DNA of 56,459 nucleotides from Candidatus Woesearchaeota archaeon (GCA_016180135.1 JACPBV010000010.1:1-56459); one strand, 5' to 3'; positions 42,754-50,740 are shown, numbered from the stretch's first letter. Numbers and translations are program-made. Notes: a model not told the origin generated them from the letters alone.

Positions 42754-43020
42754 CTATGCTTCGGCTTTTGGGGTTTCTTCCCTGCGAGCCTCTTCTTCAA
42801 ATGTGATCTTCTTCTCTACAGAATATGCTTTTCCGGTAAACTTTGCCCGGCATTTCAGGCAGTGCCAGATGCCTACTGCAAGCCTTTTGGCCTGTTTTGC
42901 CCGGCAGTAAGGGCAGATATGCTTCTTCCGCTGCTCTGCTTCAATCTTGCCGAACTTGTCCTTGATGCTGCGGCCGTAACGGGCTCCGTAGCGCCTCATC
43001 GAGTTAAATGATTCTGCCAT
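42754..43020 (-). CDS. rpl37ae: 50S ribosomal protein L37Ae
   Basis: The 88-aa protein has the N-terminal RRYGARYGRSIKDKFGKIE, then a zinc ribbon CPYC and CLKC with basic loops, and an acidic tail: the L37Ae (eL43) pattern. ATG 43020 is chosen because the upstream in-frame extension reads through the tRNA-Pro gene. It is co-transcribed after tRNA-Pro, only 32 nt away. Confidence 0.93.
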   Translation of the reverse strand: MAESFNSMRRYGARYGRSIKDKFGKIEAEQRKKHICPYCRAKQAKRLAVGIWHCLKCRAKFTGKAYSVEKKITFEEEARREETPKAEA

Positions 43021-43052
43021 AGTAGTATCAGCTTTTTTGTTTTGGAATAAAG

Positions 43053-43158
43053 TGGGGCTACCCGGACTTTCAGCCCCCATGCGAGCATCAAGGGCGTTTG
43101 AACCGGGGTCTTCTGGTCCCAAACCAGAAAGGATGATGCCAAGCTACCCCATAGCCCC
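43053..43158 (-). tRNA. tRNA-Pro(TGG) with an intron in the T-loop (59/60)
   Basis: On the minus strand the acceptor GGGGCTA pairs with TAGCCCC, then discriminator A. The anticodon arm TCTGG-TTTGGGA-CCAGA gives anticodon TGG. The T-stem CCCGG/CCGGG encloses TTCAAA, then a 30-nt insertion, then T. The ends of the insertion form a perfect bulge-helix-bulge: exon TTCA pairs with intron TGAA (4 bp), with 3-nt bulges AAC and AGT and an inner GCCC/GGGC stem. Cutting at AA^C and AG^T leaves a canonical TTCAAAT loop. It is upstream of the L37Ae gene, with a TATA box (TTTATATAAG) about 50 nt upstream. Confidence 0.93.
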
Positions 43159-43260
43159 TTCAAAGCCAATGCTGCGGCTTTATGGGAGGTAAAGGATTTT
43201 CAGGCGCTTATATAAATCTATCTGTTCATCGGCTTTTTTTGGGATATTGGCGGAGATATA

Positions 43261-43434
43261 GTATTTATTAAGCTCCTCTCGGAGCGGCTCTGCCATCTTC
43301 AAAACTCCCAATTGATTTGGCAAGGGCTCTGTGTCCCCGAGGGGGCATCCCCCCACGACGAGCGTGATTCGGTAGGGCGGTTGAGTTTTGACCTTAGGAT
43401 GGCAGAGCCGCTCTTGCCGGAGCTTAATACATAC
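43261..43434. mobile_element. MITE family 2, copy 1, with 8-bp target duplication
   Basis: The 174-bp non-coding element has about 45-bp imperfect inverted ends: GTATTTATTAAGCTCC...GAGCGGCTCTGCCATC...CAAAACTC at left, mirrored at right. The 8-bp direct repeat GAGATATA abuts both ends (43253-43260, 43435-43442). A near-identical copy in the same orientation lies at 45393. It sits just upstream of the prf1 TATA box. Confidence 0.85.
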
Positions 43435-43478
43435 GAGATATACAAATCTTTATATAAACTGTGGGGGTATCAATCTTT

Positions 43479-44582
43479 ATGGCGCTCAACGAACAGCAGA
43501 GGCACAAGCTTAAGAAATTCATCAAAGAGCTTGGGCAGTATAAAGGCAGGCATACTGAACTTGTTTCTGTTTATGTCCCTCAGGGGTATGAGCTTGTCAA
43601 GATCATCCAGCATCTCCAGCAGGAAGCGGGAACTGCAACGAACATCAAGGATGCTGCTACACGGAATAATGTCATCGACGCTTTGGAGAAGATGATACAG
43701 CATCTCAGGCTTTTCAAGAAGACGCCTGACAACGGGCTTGCGGCTTTTTCCGGCAATGTTGCTGCGCAGCAGGGGAAGCAGGATTACAGGGTGTGGAGCA
43801 TTGAGCCTCCGACACCGCTCAAGACAAGGATTTACCGGTGCGATAAGCAGTTTGTCCTTGACCTCTTAGGGGAGATGCTTGATGAAAAGGAAATGTATGG
43901 GCTCGTGGTGATGGACAGGAGAGATGCCCATCTGGCACTGCTGAAAGGGAAGAGCATCATCCTGCTTGCGAAGACACACTCAGAGGTTCCCGGCAAATTC
44001 AAGGCGGGGGGGCAGAGCGCTGCGCGTTTTTCCCGGCTCCGTGAAGAGTCTGCGAAGGACCATTACAAAAAGGTCGGAGATTACATGAAGAGCCAGTTTT
44101 TCGGCAAAGAAGGGCTCAAAGGAATCCTTGTCGGCGGCCCCGGCCCGACCAAATATGAGTTTGTCGAGGGTGATTTTATCATCACTGAGCTGAAGAAGAA
44201 AATCATCGCTATCAAGGACTTAAGCTACACGGAGGAATTCGGGCTGCAGGAGCTTGTTGACCGGTCTGAGGATGTGCTGGCAAACGAGCAGATCACAGCT
44301 GAGAAGAAAATCATGACGAAGTTTTTTGATTCATTGGCAAAGCAGCCCGGGATGGCGGGCTATGGGGAAACTCAGGTGATGGAGCTGATCAAGCGGGGGG
44401 CTGTGGAAACGCTGCTCCTTTCCGATGAGCTTGCCGAGGAGAAGATCGAAGCCTTTGAATCCGAGGCTGGAAAGATGGGGACGAAGATAGAGATCATATC
44501 GACAGAGACCAGAGAAGGCGTCCAGCTGAGGGAAATAGGGAAAGTCGCTGCGCTGCTGAGGTATGAGATCAAAGAGTATTAG
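43479..44582 (+). CDS. prf1: Peptide chain release factor aRF1 with NIKD variant
   Basis: The 367-aa release factor has the codon-recognition domain, the YRCDKQF form of the YxCxxxF motif and the peptidyl-hydrolysis loop KAGGQSAARF with GGQ. The stop-codon motif normally TASNIKS is here TATNIKD, followed by AATR. It recognises stop codons in the A site and triggers release with GTPase partners. TATA CTTTATATAA (43448-43457) lies about 25 nt before ATG 43479, so it is leaderless; the in-frame GTG 43461 is rejected for that reason. All three stop codons are used as terminators in this window, so the code looks standard. Confidence 0.95.
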   Translation: MALNEQQRHKLKKFIKELGQYKGRHTELVSVYVPQGYELVKIIQHLQQEAGTATNIKDAATRNNVIDALEKMIQHLRLFKKTPDNGLAAFSGNVAAQQGKQDYRVWSIEPPTPLKTRIYRCDKQFVLDLLGEMLDEKEMYGLVVMDRRDAHLALLKGKSIILLAKTHSEVPGKFKAGGQSAARFSRLREESAKDHYKKVGDYMKSQFFGKEGLKGILVGGPGPTKYEFVEGDFIITELKKKIIAIKDLSYTEEFGLQELVDRSEDVLANEQITAEKKIMTKFFDSLAKQPGMAGYGETQVMELIKRGAVETLLLSDELAEEKIEAFESEAGKMGTKIEIISTETREGVQLREIGKVAALLRYEIKEY

Positions 44583-44629
44583 CGGCCTTGAGTTGGGATA
44601 CTGCCGATAATCTCTGGAGCTGCAGAGAA

Positions 44630-45355
44630 ATGCGCCGATTGGCGATGCACAGATTTATTAATGGGGAATCCTATCCTTTTTCTATGATTTTAGAAGCTTC
44701 ATCGGGATTATATGCGCAATTCCCCTTTCAGGGAGATATCACTTATTCTGGGAAGTTCAAGCCCTACAATGCCAATGTAAGGCTTCTGAAGAACTCTTTT
44801 GGAGAGGGTAAACTGTTCTTTGGCCTTTCTGAAGAGTGGGAGCCTGTCAGCAGGGAAATCCAGATCGGGCTGATCCAGGAACTCATGCTGAAAATCCTCA
44901 GGAGAAGGCTTAAGCCAACACATGAAAAAACAAAAGAGATTGAGCTTTACCATATCTTCATGAGAAAGATCCATCTTGCAGCGCCTAAAGACCATGTTGA
45001 TCCTGCACTCCTGGAAAGCTTCAACCGGGTGAATCAAAAATACTTTAATGAACTTATCGAGCTCACCAACCTGCGGTGGGGCGATGAAAGCTACAGGAAT
45101 CTTGGAAGGTATGAATATGGCAGCGACACGATTACCGTGAGCAGGGCTCTTGCGCACGATGCTGAGCTGCTCGATTATGTCATCTACCATGAGATGCTGC
45201 ACAAGAAGCACAAGTATCATGTCGCTGGGCAGAAAAGCATGCATCATACCAAGGCATTCAAGGCAGATGAAGCGAAGTTTGAGAACTATGCAGAGGTTGA
45301 GCGGAGGCTGGGAAGGCTCCCTTCAACCAGGAAGAAGATGCGGTGGATTTTTTAA
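44630..45355 (+). CDS. SprT-like zinc metallopeptidase
   Basis: The C-terminal half has a zinc site HEMLHKKHKYH followed by HHTKAFKADEAKF, fitting HExxH plus a downstream His and Glu, as in SprT/Spartan-like or YgjP-type peptidases. DTITVSRAL and YVIYHEM are typical lead-ins. The N-terminal ~100 residues are unassigned. The frame is open to TTG 44588. ATG 44630 (after GGAG) or 44645 are the likely starts. It follows prf1 by about 48 nt, perhaps in the same transcript. Substrate unknown; Spartan homologues cut DNA-protein crosslinks. Confidence 0.75.
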   Translation: MRRLAMHRFINGESYPFSMILEASSGLYAQFPFQGDITYSGKFKPYNANVRLLKNSFGEGKLFFGLSEEWEPVSREIQIGLIQELMLKILRRRLKPTHEKTKEIELYHIFMRKIHLAAPKDHVDPALLESFNRVNQKYFNELIELTNLRWGDESYRNLGRYEYGSDTITVSRALAHDAELLDYVIYHEMLHKKHKYHVAGQKSMHHTKAFKADEAKFENYAEVERRLGRLPSTRKKMRWIF

Positions 45356-45392
45356 GGGATGATTCATTTGGTCCCCTAAAGCCCTCAAAATC

Positions 45393-45566
45393 GTATGAAT
45401 TAAGCTCCCCTCGGAGCGGCTCTGCCATCTTCAAAACTCTTGACTGAATTGGCAAGGGCTCTGTGTCCCCGAGGGGCCATCCCCCCACGACGAGCGTGAT
45501 TTAGTTAGGCAGTTGAGTTTTGACCTTAGGATGGCAGAGCCGCTCTTGCCGGAGCTTAATGCATAC
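45393..45566. mobile_element. MITE family 2, copy 2, with 7-8 bp target duplication
   Basis: This is a second copy of the 43261 element in the same orientation with the same ends (GTATGAATTAAGCTCC ... GGAGCTTAATGCATAC). The direct repeat CTCAAAAT occurs at 45384-45391 and 45566-45573, so the duplication is 7-8 bp depending on where the end is placed. The remaining gap to the histone gene (45567-45749) has a TATA box at about 45579 and no gene. Confidence 0.82.
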
Positions 45567-45749
45567 TCAAAATAAAAACATTTATATAATGTCCCCTGAC
45601 TTTCTTTAAGCTATAGAAGGGGATTTCAGCTGATTTCCGATGCTGTGATGGGCAATGGGCAAAATGCTCCATTGTTTCAGCAATGATGCGGTATCAGCAC
45701 CGATATTATATTAGTAATGATGTGGTTTAAGCAAAGGTCTTGAGGGAAA

Positions 45750-45965
45750 ATGGCAGGGAAACTTTTGCCGCTGGCTGCGATGGAGAAGATCATCAAGAAG
45801 GCCTGCGGCGGGGATATCCGGGTTGCGGAAAGTGCCAAAGCTGCGCTGCGACAGGTGCTTGAGGCCCGGGCAGAGGAAGTCGCACAGCGTGCAGGAAGGT
45901 ATTCCATGCATGCAGGCAGGAAGACAGTCAAAGCCGAAGACATCACTTTGGCTGCACAGCAATAA
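45750..45965 (+). CDS. Archaeal histone
   Basis: The 71-aa product is a single histone fold: LPLAAMEKIIKKA (helix 1), the long helix 2 through AKAALRQVLEARAEEVAQ, and helix 3 ending RKTVKAEDITLAA. It is full length with no tails. It wraps DNA as dimers or larger multimers. It has TATA boxes upstream at about 45579 (CATTTATATAAT) and possibly a second near 45705. The SET methyltransferase at 12256 could in principle target it, but no sequence evidence links them. Confidence 0.95.
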   Translation: MAGKLLPLAAMEKIIKKACGGDIRVAESAKAALRQVLEARAEEVAQRAGRYSMHAGRKTVKAEDITLAAQQ

Positions 45966-46090
45966 CATAATGCTGCATCATCTGGGTTTTAGAGTATCAA
46001 TATGGCGGCATAGGTTATTTAAGAAATCTATTATGCGAGAGATTGATTATTTGGGAGATTGATTATTTGAGAAATTCATTATGTGAGAAC

Positions 46091-46489
46091 ATGAGCACAA
46101 AACCTGCCGATGTCGGCTCTTTAAAGAAAGGGAGCTTTGTTATTATGGAAGGAGCTGCCTGCGTCGTCACTGATGTGCAGATCTCTAAGTCAGGGAAGCA
46201 CGGGCATGCAAAAGTAAGGTTTACCGGTGTTGGGCTGACAGATGAAAGAAAACGGGTGATGATCGCCCCTGCGCATGATACCATCGAAGTGCCGATTATC
46301 GAGAAAAAGAATGCGCAGATCCTCTCTGTCTCGGGGGAAAATGCGAACGTCATGGATTCGGAAAGCTTTGAGACTTTTGACCTGAAAATTCCTGAAGAGC
46401 TCAAGGGGAAGGTCGTTGAAGGCATCGGAGTCCTCTATTGGGTTATCCTGAATGAACGAGTCATGAAACAAGTGCAAGGTGGTGCATAA
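46091..46489 (+). CDS. eif5a: Translation initiation factor 5A (aIF5A)
   Basis: The 132-aa protein has the hypusine loop SGKHGHAK, the SH3-like N-domain and a C-terminal OB fold. It is modified by deoxyhypusine synthase on the loop lysine and helps the ribosome through difficult peptide bonds. ATG 46091 is used; the frame is open from 46043 through a leader that carries GAGATTGATTATTTG-type tandem repeats. The stop overlaps the next ATG (TAATG). Confidence 0.95.
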   Translation: MSTKPADVGSLKKGSFVIMEGAACVVTDVQISKSGKHGHAKVRFTGVGLTDERKRVMIAPAHDTIEVPIIEKKNAQILSVSGENANVMDSESFETFDLKIPEELKGKVVEGIGVLYWVILNERVMKQVQGGA

Positions 46490-46650
46490 TGGTACGATTT
46501 CCAGAAGCTGAGGCGAGAAAGTTCCGGGGAATGTTTGTCTGCAGGAGATGCAAGAAAAAATCCAGGGCGCAAATTCTGAAAGTGCTGGCCGGGAAAATAA
46601 CCTGCAGAGGGTGCGGTGGGCACGTGCTCAGGCCTATCCGTAAAAAGTGA
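46489..46650 (+). CDS. rpl40e: 50S ribosomal protein L40e
   Basis: The 53-aa basic zinc ribbon has CRRC and CRGC pairs, and the family start VRFPEAEAR and end LRPIRKK. Its ATG overlaps the eIF5A stop (TAATG) and its own stop overlaps the next GTG start (GTGA), so the three genes are coupled. Confidence 0.93.
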   Translation: MVRFPEAEARKFRGMFVCRRCKKKSRAQILKVLAGKITCRGCGGHVLRPIRKK

Positions 46651-47837
46651 ATATTAGCATCGAGTCTGCAGCCGCTATCGCCTTTGTTATTCTTATGGCT
46701 ATCTTCCTCTTCATCGAGAGGAAGAAAATCCAGGTGCAGAAGTTCGCTTCCTGGCTCCTTTATTTTGCGATGTACCGGACATCAGCGGGCCTCCATGCAA
46801 TGGATGTCCTGGCGAAAAGGCTCAGGAGGGTTCTCCAGCCGCTGTCTTATATCGTTATCTTCCTTGGCTTTGCCGGGATGGCTTTGATCACTTACATGAT
46901 GACGGTTTCTTTCTTCAAGATCTTTTTCAGGCCTGAAGAAGCGGTCGGCGTCGGGCTTGTGCTGCCGATCGAAGCAAAGGGAGTTTTCTATGTGCCGTTC
47001 TTCTACTGGATTATCTCAATCTTTATCATCGCTGCCGTCCATGAATTTTCCCATGGGGTGTTTGCGAGGCTCTGGAACCTCAAGGTGAAATCTTCCGGGC
47101 TTGCCTTTTTGGGCGTCATTGTCCCTCTCGTGCCTGCGGCTTTTGTGGAGCCGGATGAGCGGCAAATCAGGAAAAGCCCTGCCAAAGAGCAGTTAAGCGT
47201 GTATGCTGCAGGGCCTTTCGCGAATATTCTCCTGGCATTTCTCGTGATAGGGGTTGCAAGCCTCCTCATCGGGCCCGGGATGGAAAAAATCTTTGAGCCT
47301 GACGGTGTAACTGTGAAAGGGTTTTCCGGGAACAACAGTTTTCCGGCGGAGCGGGCAGGGATCAGGGCAGGTGAGCTTGTCCAGCGCATCAACAATTCCC
47401 CAATCCTCTTTATTGAGGATTTCAAGAAAGCGCTTGACGGCAAAAAGCCCGGAGAAAAAATCTCGCTTCGCACCAATACAAGCTCTTATACTATTGCCTT
47501 ATCTGCAAATCCGGAAGATGCTGGCAAAGGTTATTTGGGAATCTATGTCGAGCAGCATACCCGGGTAAAACCCGGCTTTGCAGAAAAATATGGGGTGTGG
47601 GTGAGTTCATTGTTCCTCTGGTTTGCAGGACTGCTCATGTGGCTCTATATCCTCAACCTTGGCATCGGCCTGTTCAATCTTGTGCCTCTTGGGCCTCTTG
47701 ACGGGGGAAGGATGTTTTTTGTGGCACTGCAGCATTTTTTCGGCGATAAAAAGGCAAAAACAATCGCACGGAAGGTGAGCGCAGCGTTATTATTGATGCT
47801 CGTGGTTACGCTTATTTTCGGGTTTGTCAGAGGTTAA
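46647..47837 (+). CDS. Site-2 protease family membrane metalloprotease with PDZ domain
   Basis: The 396-aa polytopic protein has the zinc motif HEFSHG, the third ligand region LVPLGPLDGGRM and a PDZ domain between them (ERAGIRAGELVQRINN). This is the RseP/S2P group of intramembrane proteases. There are at least five hydrophobic segments. It starts at GTG 46647 overlapping the L40e stop. Coupling to translation genes suggests constitutive expression; the substrate is unknown. Confidence 0.9.
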   Translation: MNISIESAAAIAFVILMAIFLFIERKKIQVQKFASWLLYFAMYRTSAGLHAMDVLAKRLRRVLQPLSYIVIFLGFAGMALITYMMTVSFFKIFFRPEEAVGVGLVLPIEAKGVFYVPFFYWIISIFIIAAVHEFSHGVFARLWNLKVKSSGLAFLGVIVPLVPAAFVEPDERQIRKSPAKEQLSVYAAGPFANILLAFLVIGVASLLIGPGMEKIFEPDGVTVKGFSGNNSFPAERAGIRAGELVQRINNSPILFIEDFKKALDGKKPGEKISLRTNTSSYTIALSANPEDAGKGYLGIYVEQHTRVKPGFAEKYGVWVSSLFLWFAGLLMWLYILNLGIGLFNLVPLGPLDGGRMFFVALQHFFGDKKAKTIARKVSAALLLMLVVTLIFGFVRG

Positions 47838-47859
47838 ATTTTGTGCCCGAATTAAAGGG

Positions 47860-48045
47860 CCCTTGTGATTCTTGTTGTTTTTAGGGTTCTTAAGGTTCTT
47901 AGGGTCCTTTTGGTTCTTATAGTTTTTTGGTTCTCATTGTTCCTGAGTTTCTTATGGTTCTTAGGGTTCTTGAGGTTCTTGCGATGTTTGGGGTTCTTGT
48001 GGTTTTTTTTGATTCCTGAGGTTCTTAGGGTTCTTAGAACGTAGT
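47860..48045 (+). repeat. Degenerate GGTTCTTA tandem repeats
   Basis: About fifteen imperfect copies of a 9-nt unit (GGTTCTTAG / GGTTCTTGA variants) fill most of the gap after the site-2 protease gene. No frame through them looks protein-like. It is one of several such arrays at gene boundaries in this window. Confidence 0.75.
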
Positions 48046-48052
48046 GTTTGTT

Positions 48053-48095
48053 TAAGCATGGGAAGCCCCGCCTTTTAGGGCGTGGAGGAGGTCAC
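48053..48095 (+). mobile_element. IS200/IS605-like right-end scar
   Basis: GGGAAGCCCCGCC, TTTTA, GGGCGTGG and AGGAGGTCAC follow one another. This is the palindrome-plus-AGGAGGTCAC layout typical of the right end of IS200/IS605 (TnpB) elements. No tnpA or tnpB is in the window, so this is a remnant or a MITE-type derivative. Confidence 0.5.
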
Positions 48096-48171
48096 CGTTT
48101 CTATAGTTACTTTATAGTGGTCAATAAATAGAAATGTTTATAAACAGGAACTTTTACTACTATCGCCCTCT

Positions 48172-48345
48172 ATGAGTGGTAAAAATAATGTTTGCGGATT
48201 CTGCACTTATTCGTGGATATCGCGAGTCAGAGCGCCAAAGTCCTGCCCCCGGTGCAAGCGGCGTTTTGACTACAAGGAAGCAAAAGAAGTCCTCGTTTCT
48301 TTGAGGAAGAAGTTTGGGTATCGGCTATCATGGGGTGGACCATGA
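48172..48345 (+). CDS. Small zinc-ribbon protein, 57 aa
   Basis: The 57-aa product has CGFC and CPRC pairs separated by about 14 residues and a basic helical tail (RRFDYKEAKEVLVSLRKK). A TATA box (TTTATAAA, 48137-48144) gives a nearly leaderless start at ATG 48172. Its stop overlaps the next start by 4 nt (ATGA), coupling it to a membrane protein. Similar small ribbons occur across DPANN genomes, possibly as transcription or translation regulators. Confidence 0.65.
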   Translation: MSGKNNVCGFCTYSWISRVRAPKSCPRCKRRFDYKEAKEVLVSLRKKFGYRLSWGGP

Positions 48346-49064
48346 CTGAAGGCCTTGAGCACAAAGTTGAGGACAAGGAAAGCAAGGGCTGGATGAAGAA
48401 GGCCTTTGATCTTGGGCTTGATGCAGCGATAGCTGCCGGAACGACCGCATTGAGCATCGCTACTGTCGGGACAGCAGGCATGATTGTCGGCGGAGCGCTG
48501 GCTGCCGGCGGCCTTTTAGGGAGTATGGTGAAAGGAGAAAGCCTTTATTCCTCAATCAGGAAATCTCTGCATAGCTATTCAGCCGTCAATGCAGTCATCT
48601 GGCCGATCGTTTCTCTCGGGGCGGCCACCTTTCCATTATTTCCGGCAAGCGACACTCTTATCGGGTATTTCAGCAGATCGATCTATGCAACGACATTGTA
48701 TAATGCTGCGTTTGTTGGCGCGTTCAAGGGAGCGCATCATCTCGCCGCTAATCACCTCAACCCTTCAGGCATCGTTGATGCGGTGGCCAAGGATTTTGTC
48801 AAGGACTGGGCTATCATCGGAACCTTGTTTGCGCCGGGATATATCTTAGATGCGAACGGCATCGGCAGCATCATGGGAATACCGACTTTTGCCTACAATG
48901 CCCTGCCCGTCGGACTCCTGAAAGAAAGCGGGATCGCAGACAAGGCGTATAATTTTATTGCCGGGAACGATGGAGAGAAAAAAGAGAAAGCAGAGCACCA
49001 TGAGGCTTCTGCTCCAGCACATTATTATGATCCGAGGCTTGGGCTCCAGCCCGGATTTGGGTAA
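48342..49064 (+). CDS. Unrecognised membrane protein coupled to a zinc ribbon, 240 aa
   Basis: ATG 48342 overlaps the zinc-ribbon stop. After a charged N-terminus (EGLEHKVEDKESKG), several Gly/Ala-rich hydrophobic segments follow (IAAGTTALSIATVGTAGMIVGGALAAGGLLG, here cited by TAGMIVGGALAAGGLLG; AVIWPIVSLGAATFPLF; WAIIGTLFAPGYIL). The C-terminal tail is polar and charged. The glycine-zipper-like composition suggests a helical membrane protein. No family is recognised. Confidence 0.65.
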   Translation: MTEGLEHKVEDKESKGWMKKAFDLGLDAAIAAGTTALSIATVGTAGMIVGGALAAGGLLGSMVKGESLYSSIRKSLHSYSAVNAVIWPIVSLGAATFPLFPASDTLIGYFSRSIYATTLYNAAFVGAFKGAHHLAANHLNPSGIVDAVAKDFVKDWAIIGTLFAPGYILDANGIGSIMGIPTFAYNALPVGLLKESGIADKAYNFIAGNDGEKKEKAEHHEASAPAHYYDPRLGLQPGFG

Positions 49065-49070
49065 TCTTTC

Positions 49071-49640
49071 TTAGGAAAATGCCTGCCAAAGGCTCAGCAA
49101 AAAATTAGAGCCGTCGAATCCCGGCAGGGGGAGGATGTTGAACACAAACAGGAACAGGTTTATCCTTCCCAAAGGCATCAGGATCGGCCAGTATCGCCTG
49201 TCGACGAGCTTATATCGAATGCAGGCTTTGCTTCCCAGCCACAGCATAAGGTTGATGAGCGGGCCTGCGAGCGCAACAATCGCCGAGGGCAAAGGCGGCA
49301 AGGGGGTATGGGTTACAAAACCTCCGACGAAAAAAAGCAACGGGAAGTTGATCATCTTCAGGAAAATAACAATCGCATACCAGCTGTAAGGGGCATGCAG
49401 GGTTGCCGCTGCGCCGAAGGACATGGCTGCAAACTTGTGGGCGAGCTCATGCAGGACAACTGCCGGCGCTGCTATCAAAGCAGCGTGCTTGATATTCTCC
49501 CACCAGGGGCTTTTTTGATAGAACTTCAAGGGGTCATAATCCTCTTCAGGCTTTCTTTTAAACATGTCTGAGAAGATGTATCCTATGGCGAAGACCATTA
49601 TAATGATATCAAGGATTTCCCTGAGCGTGATGAACGGCAT
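49071..49640 (-). CDS. Second site-2 protease (M50B) family protein
   Basis: The product of about 190 aa has zinc motif HELAHKFAA and the C-terminal ligand motif NILPLPGFDG, but no PDZ domain. It is the compact archaeal M50B type. A minus-strand TATA box at about 49664-49672 lies some 25 nt from ATG 49640 (MPFITLRE), favouring it over the longer start at 49694. Four or five hydrophobic segments are present. Substrate unknown. Confidence 0.88.
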   Translation of the reverse strand: MPFITLREILDIIIMVFAIGYIFSDMFKRKPEEDYDPLKFYQKSPWWENIKHAALIAAPAVVLHELAHKFAAMSFGAAATLHAPYSWYAIVIFLKMINFPLLFFVGGFVTHTPLPPLPSAIVALAGPLINLMLWLGSKACIRYKLVDRRYWPILMPLGRINLFLFVFNILPLPGFDGSNFLLSLWQAFS

Positions 49641-49804
49641 GGAACTTATCATTGGAGAAGATTTTATAAATGTTTGGAAAAATATTTTTTCCATCGGTTT
49701 TTTCGATCGAAATAGTTTTTGCCTTTATCATGGCATGAGGCTGATAGAGAACTGGTTAAGCGCCTTCGATAGATTTTTATTGAACTAGGGGGGTGAGGGG
49801 GAGT

Positions 49805-50644
49805 ATGGCTATACTTTATGATATCCTGCTTATCACTGCGATGCTTTTCTTTTCCCTTGGAAAAGTCATTGACAAGAGGCTCCTGCACGGCATCTCATCG
49901 CGCCAGTTTACCTATCTGACATTTCTTGTTGACTTTATTGTGGTCCTGCCGTTGGCTTTCTTTATCGAGCTGCCATCATTTTGGGCCCTTGCGCTTATCG
50001 CTTCTGTGGCTGCGCTTTCCCTGATAACCGAAAACCTCTTTTACCGGGGAGTGCAGCTGGATGAGCTCAGCAGGGTGTCTCCGTTTGAGAAGTTTACAGT
50101 GCTTTTCGCCATGCTTTTTGGATTACTGTTTCTCAATGAGCGGCTTGGGATGTTCCAGTATCTTGGGGCGCTTGGCCTTGCCGCAGGGGGATTTTTAATC
50201 TCATTTGAGAAGCCTCTCCATAATTTCGGGAGCTTTTTGCTCCACAACAAAGGAATATTTTTGGTTTTGCTTTCAAGCATCCTGTCAGGAGTCATCAATC
50301 TTTTCAGCAAATTCATCCTTGACCTTTTTGCAGGGTTTATGGCACTGCTGTTTTTCCGGAAATTGTTTTCTGCGCTCTTTGCCCTTCCCCTCGTGAGGGC
50401 GCCGACCGCTTTTAAGAAATGGGGGATCTTCACTGCGTCCAAGGTCCTGGCTATGGCAGGCCTGCTGCTCTATTTCTTTGTGCTTTCAAAACAGGAACTT
50501 AGCCTGACTGTGCCTTTCCTGGCAATCCAGCCGTTTTTTATCGCAATCCTCGGAAAGCATTTCCTGGATGAGAAAGTAAAGCTGCTGAGAATACTTGGGA
50601 TGGCGCTTATAGGGGCGGGGTATGTTATCATGAAAATTGCTTGA
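49805..50644 (+). CDS. EamA-family (drug/metabolite) transporter
   Basis: The product has about 279 aa and ten hydrophobic segments arranged as two EamA repeats (first ending LGLAAGGFLISFE, second ending GMALIGAGYVIMKIA). ATG 49805 follows a G-rich Shine-Dalgarno; GTG 49793 is the alternative. It moves small metabolites across the membrane; the direction and substrate are not readable from sequence. Confidence 0.88.
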   Translation: MAILYDILLITAMLFFSLGKVIDKRLLHGISSRQFTYLTFLVDFIVVLPLAFFIELPSFWALALIASVAALSLITENLFYRGVQLDELSRVSPFEKFTVLFAMLFGLLFLNERLGMFQYLGALGLAAGGFLISFEKPLHNFGSFLLHNKGIFLVLLSSILSGVINLFSKFILDLFAGFMALLFFRKLFSALFALPLVRAPTAFKKWGIFTASKVLAMAGLLLYFFVLSKQELSLTVPFLAIQPFFIAILGKHFLDEKVKLLRILGMALIGAGYVIMKIA

Positions 50645-50740
50645 TTACACTCTTAAGATGAGGATACTCTCTTTTGTTTAATTGTGAGGGCTAACATTCC
50701 GACGATATGCCAAGTGCTATGATTTAGCGGCGGAGCGCGC

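Noticed and set aside
43021..43122. N-terminal extension of L37Ae
   Set aside because: The extension reads through the tRNA-Pro gene; ATG 43020 matches the family start.
43253..45573. Composite transposon carrying prf1 and the SprT-like gene
   Set aside because: Each MITE copy has its own different target duplication, so they inserted separately, and prf1 is a core gene.
45600..45720. C/D-box small RNA in the histone leader
   Set aside because: Only weak box-like TGATG and CTGA matches, not properly spaced with flanking stems.
47860..48045. CRISPR array
   Set aside because: The repeats are short (about 9 nt), contiguous and degenerate, with no spacers; no cas genes were seen.
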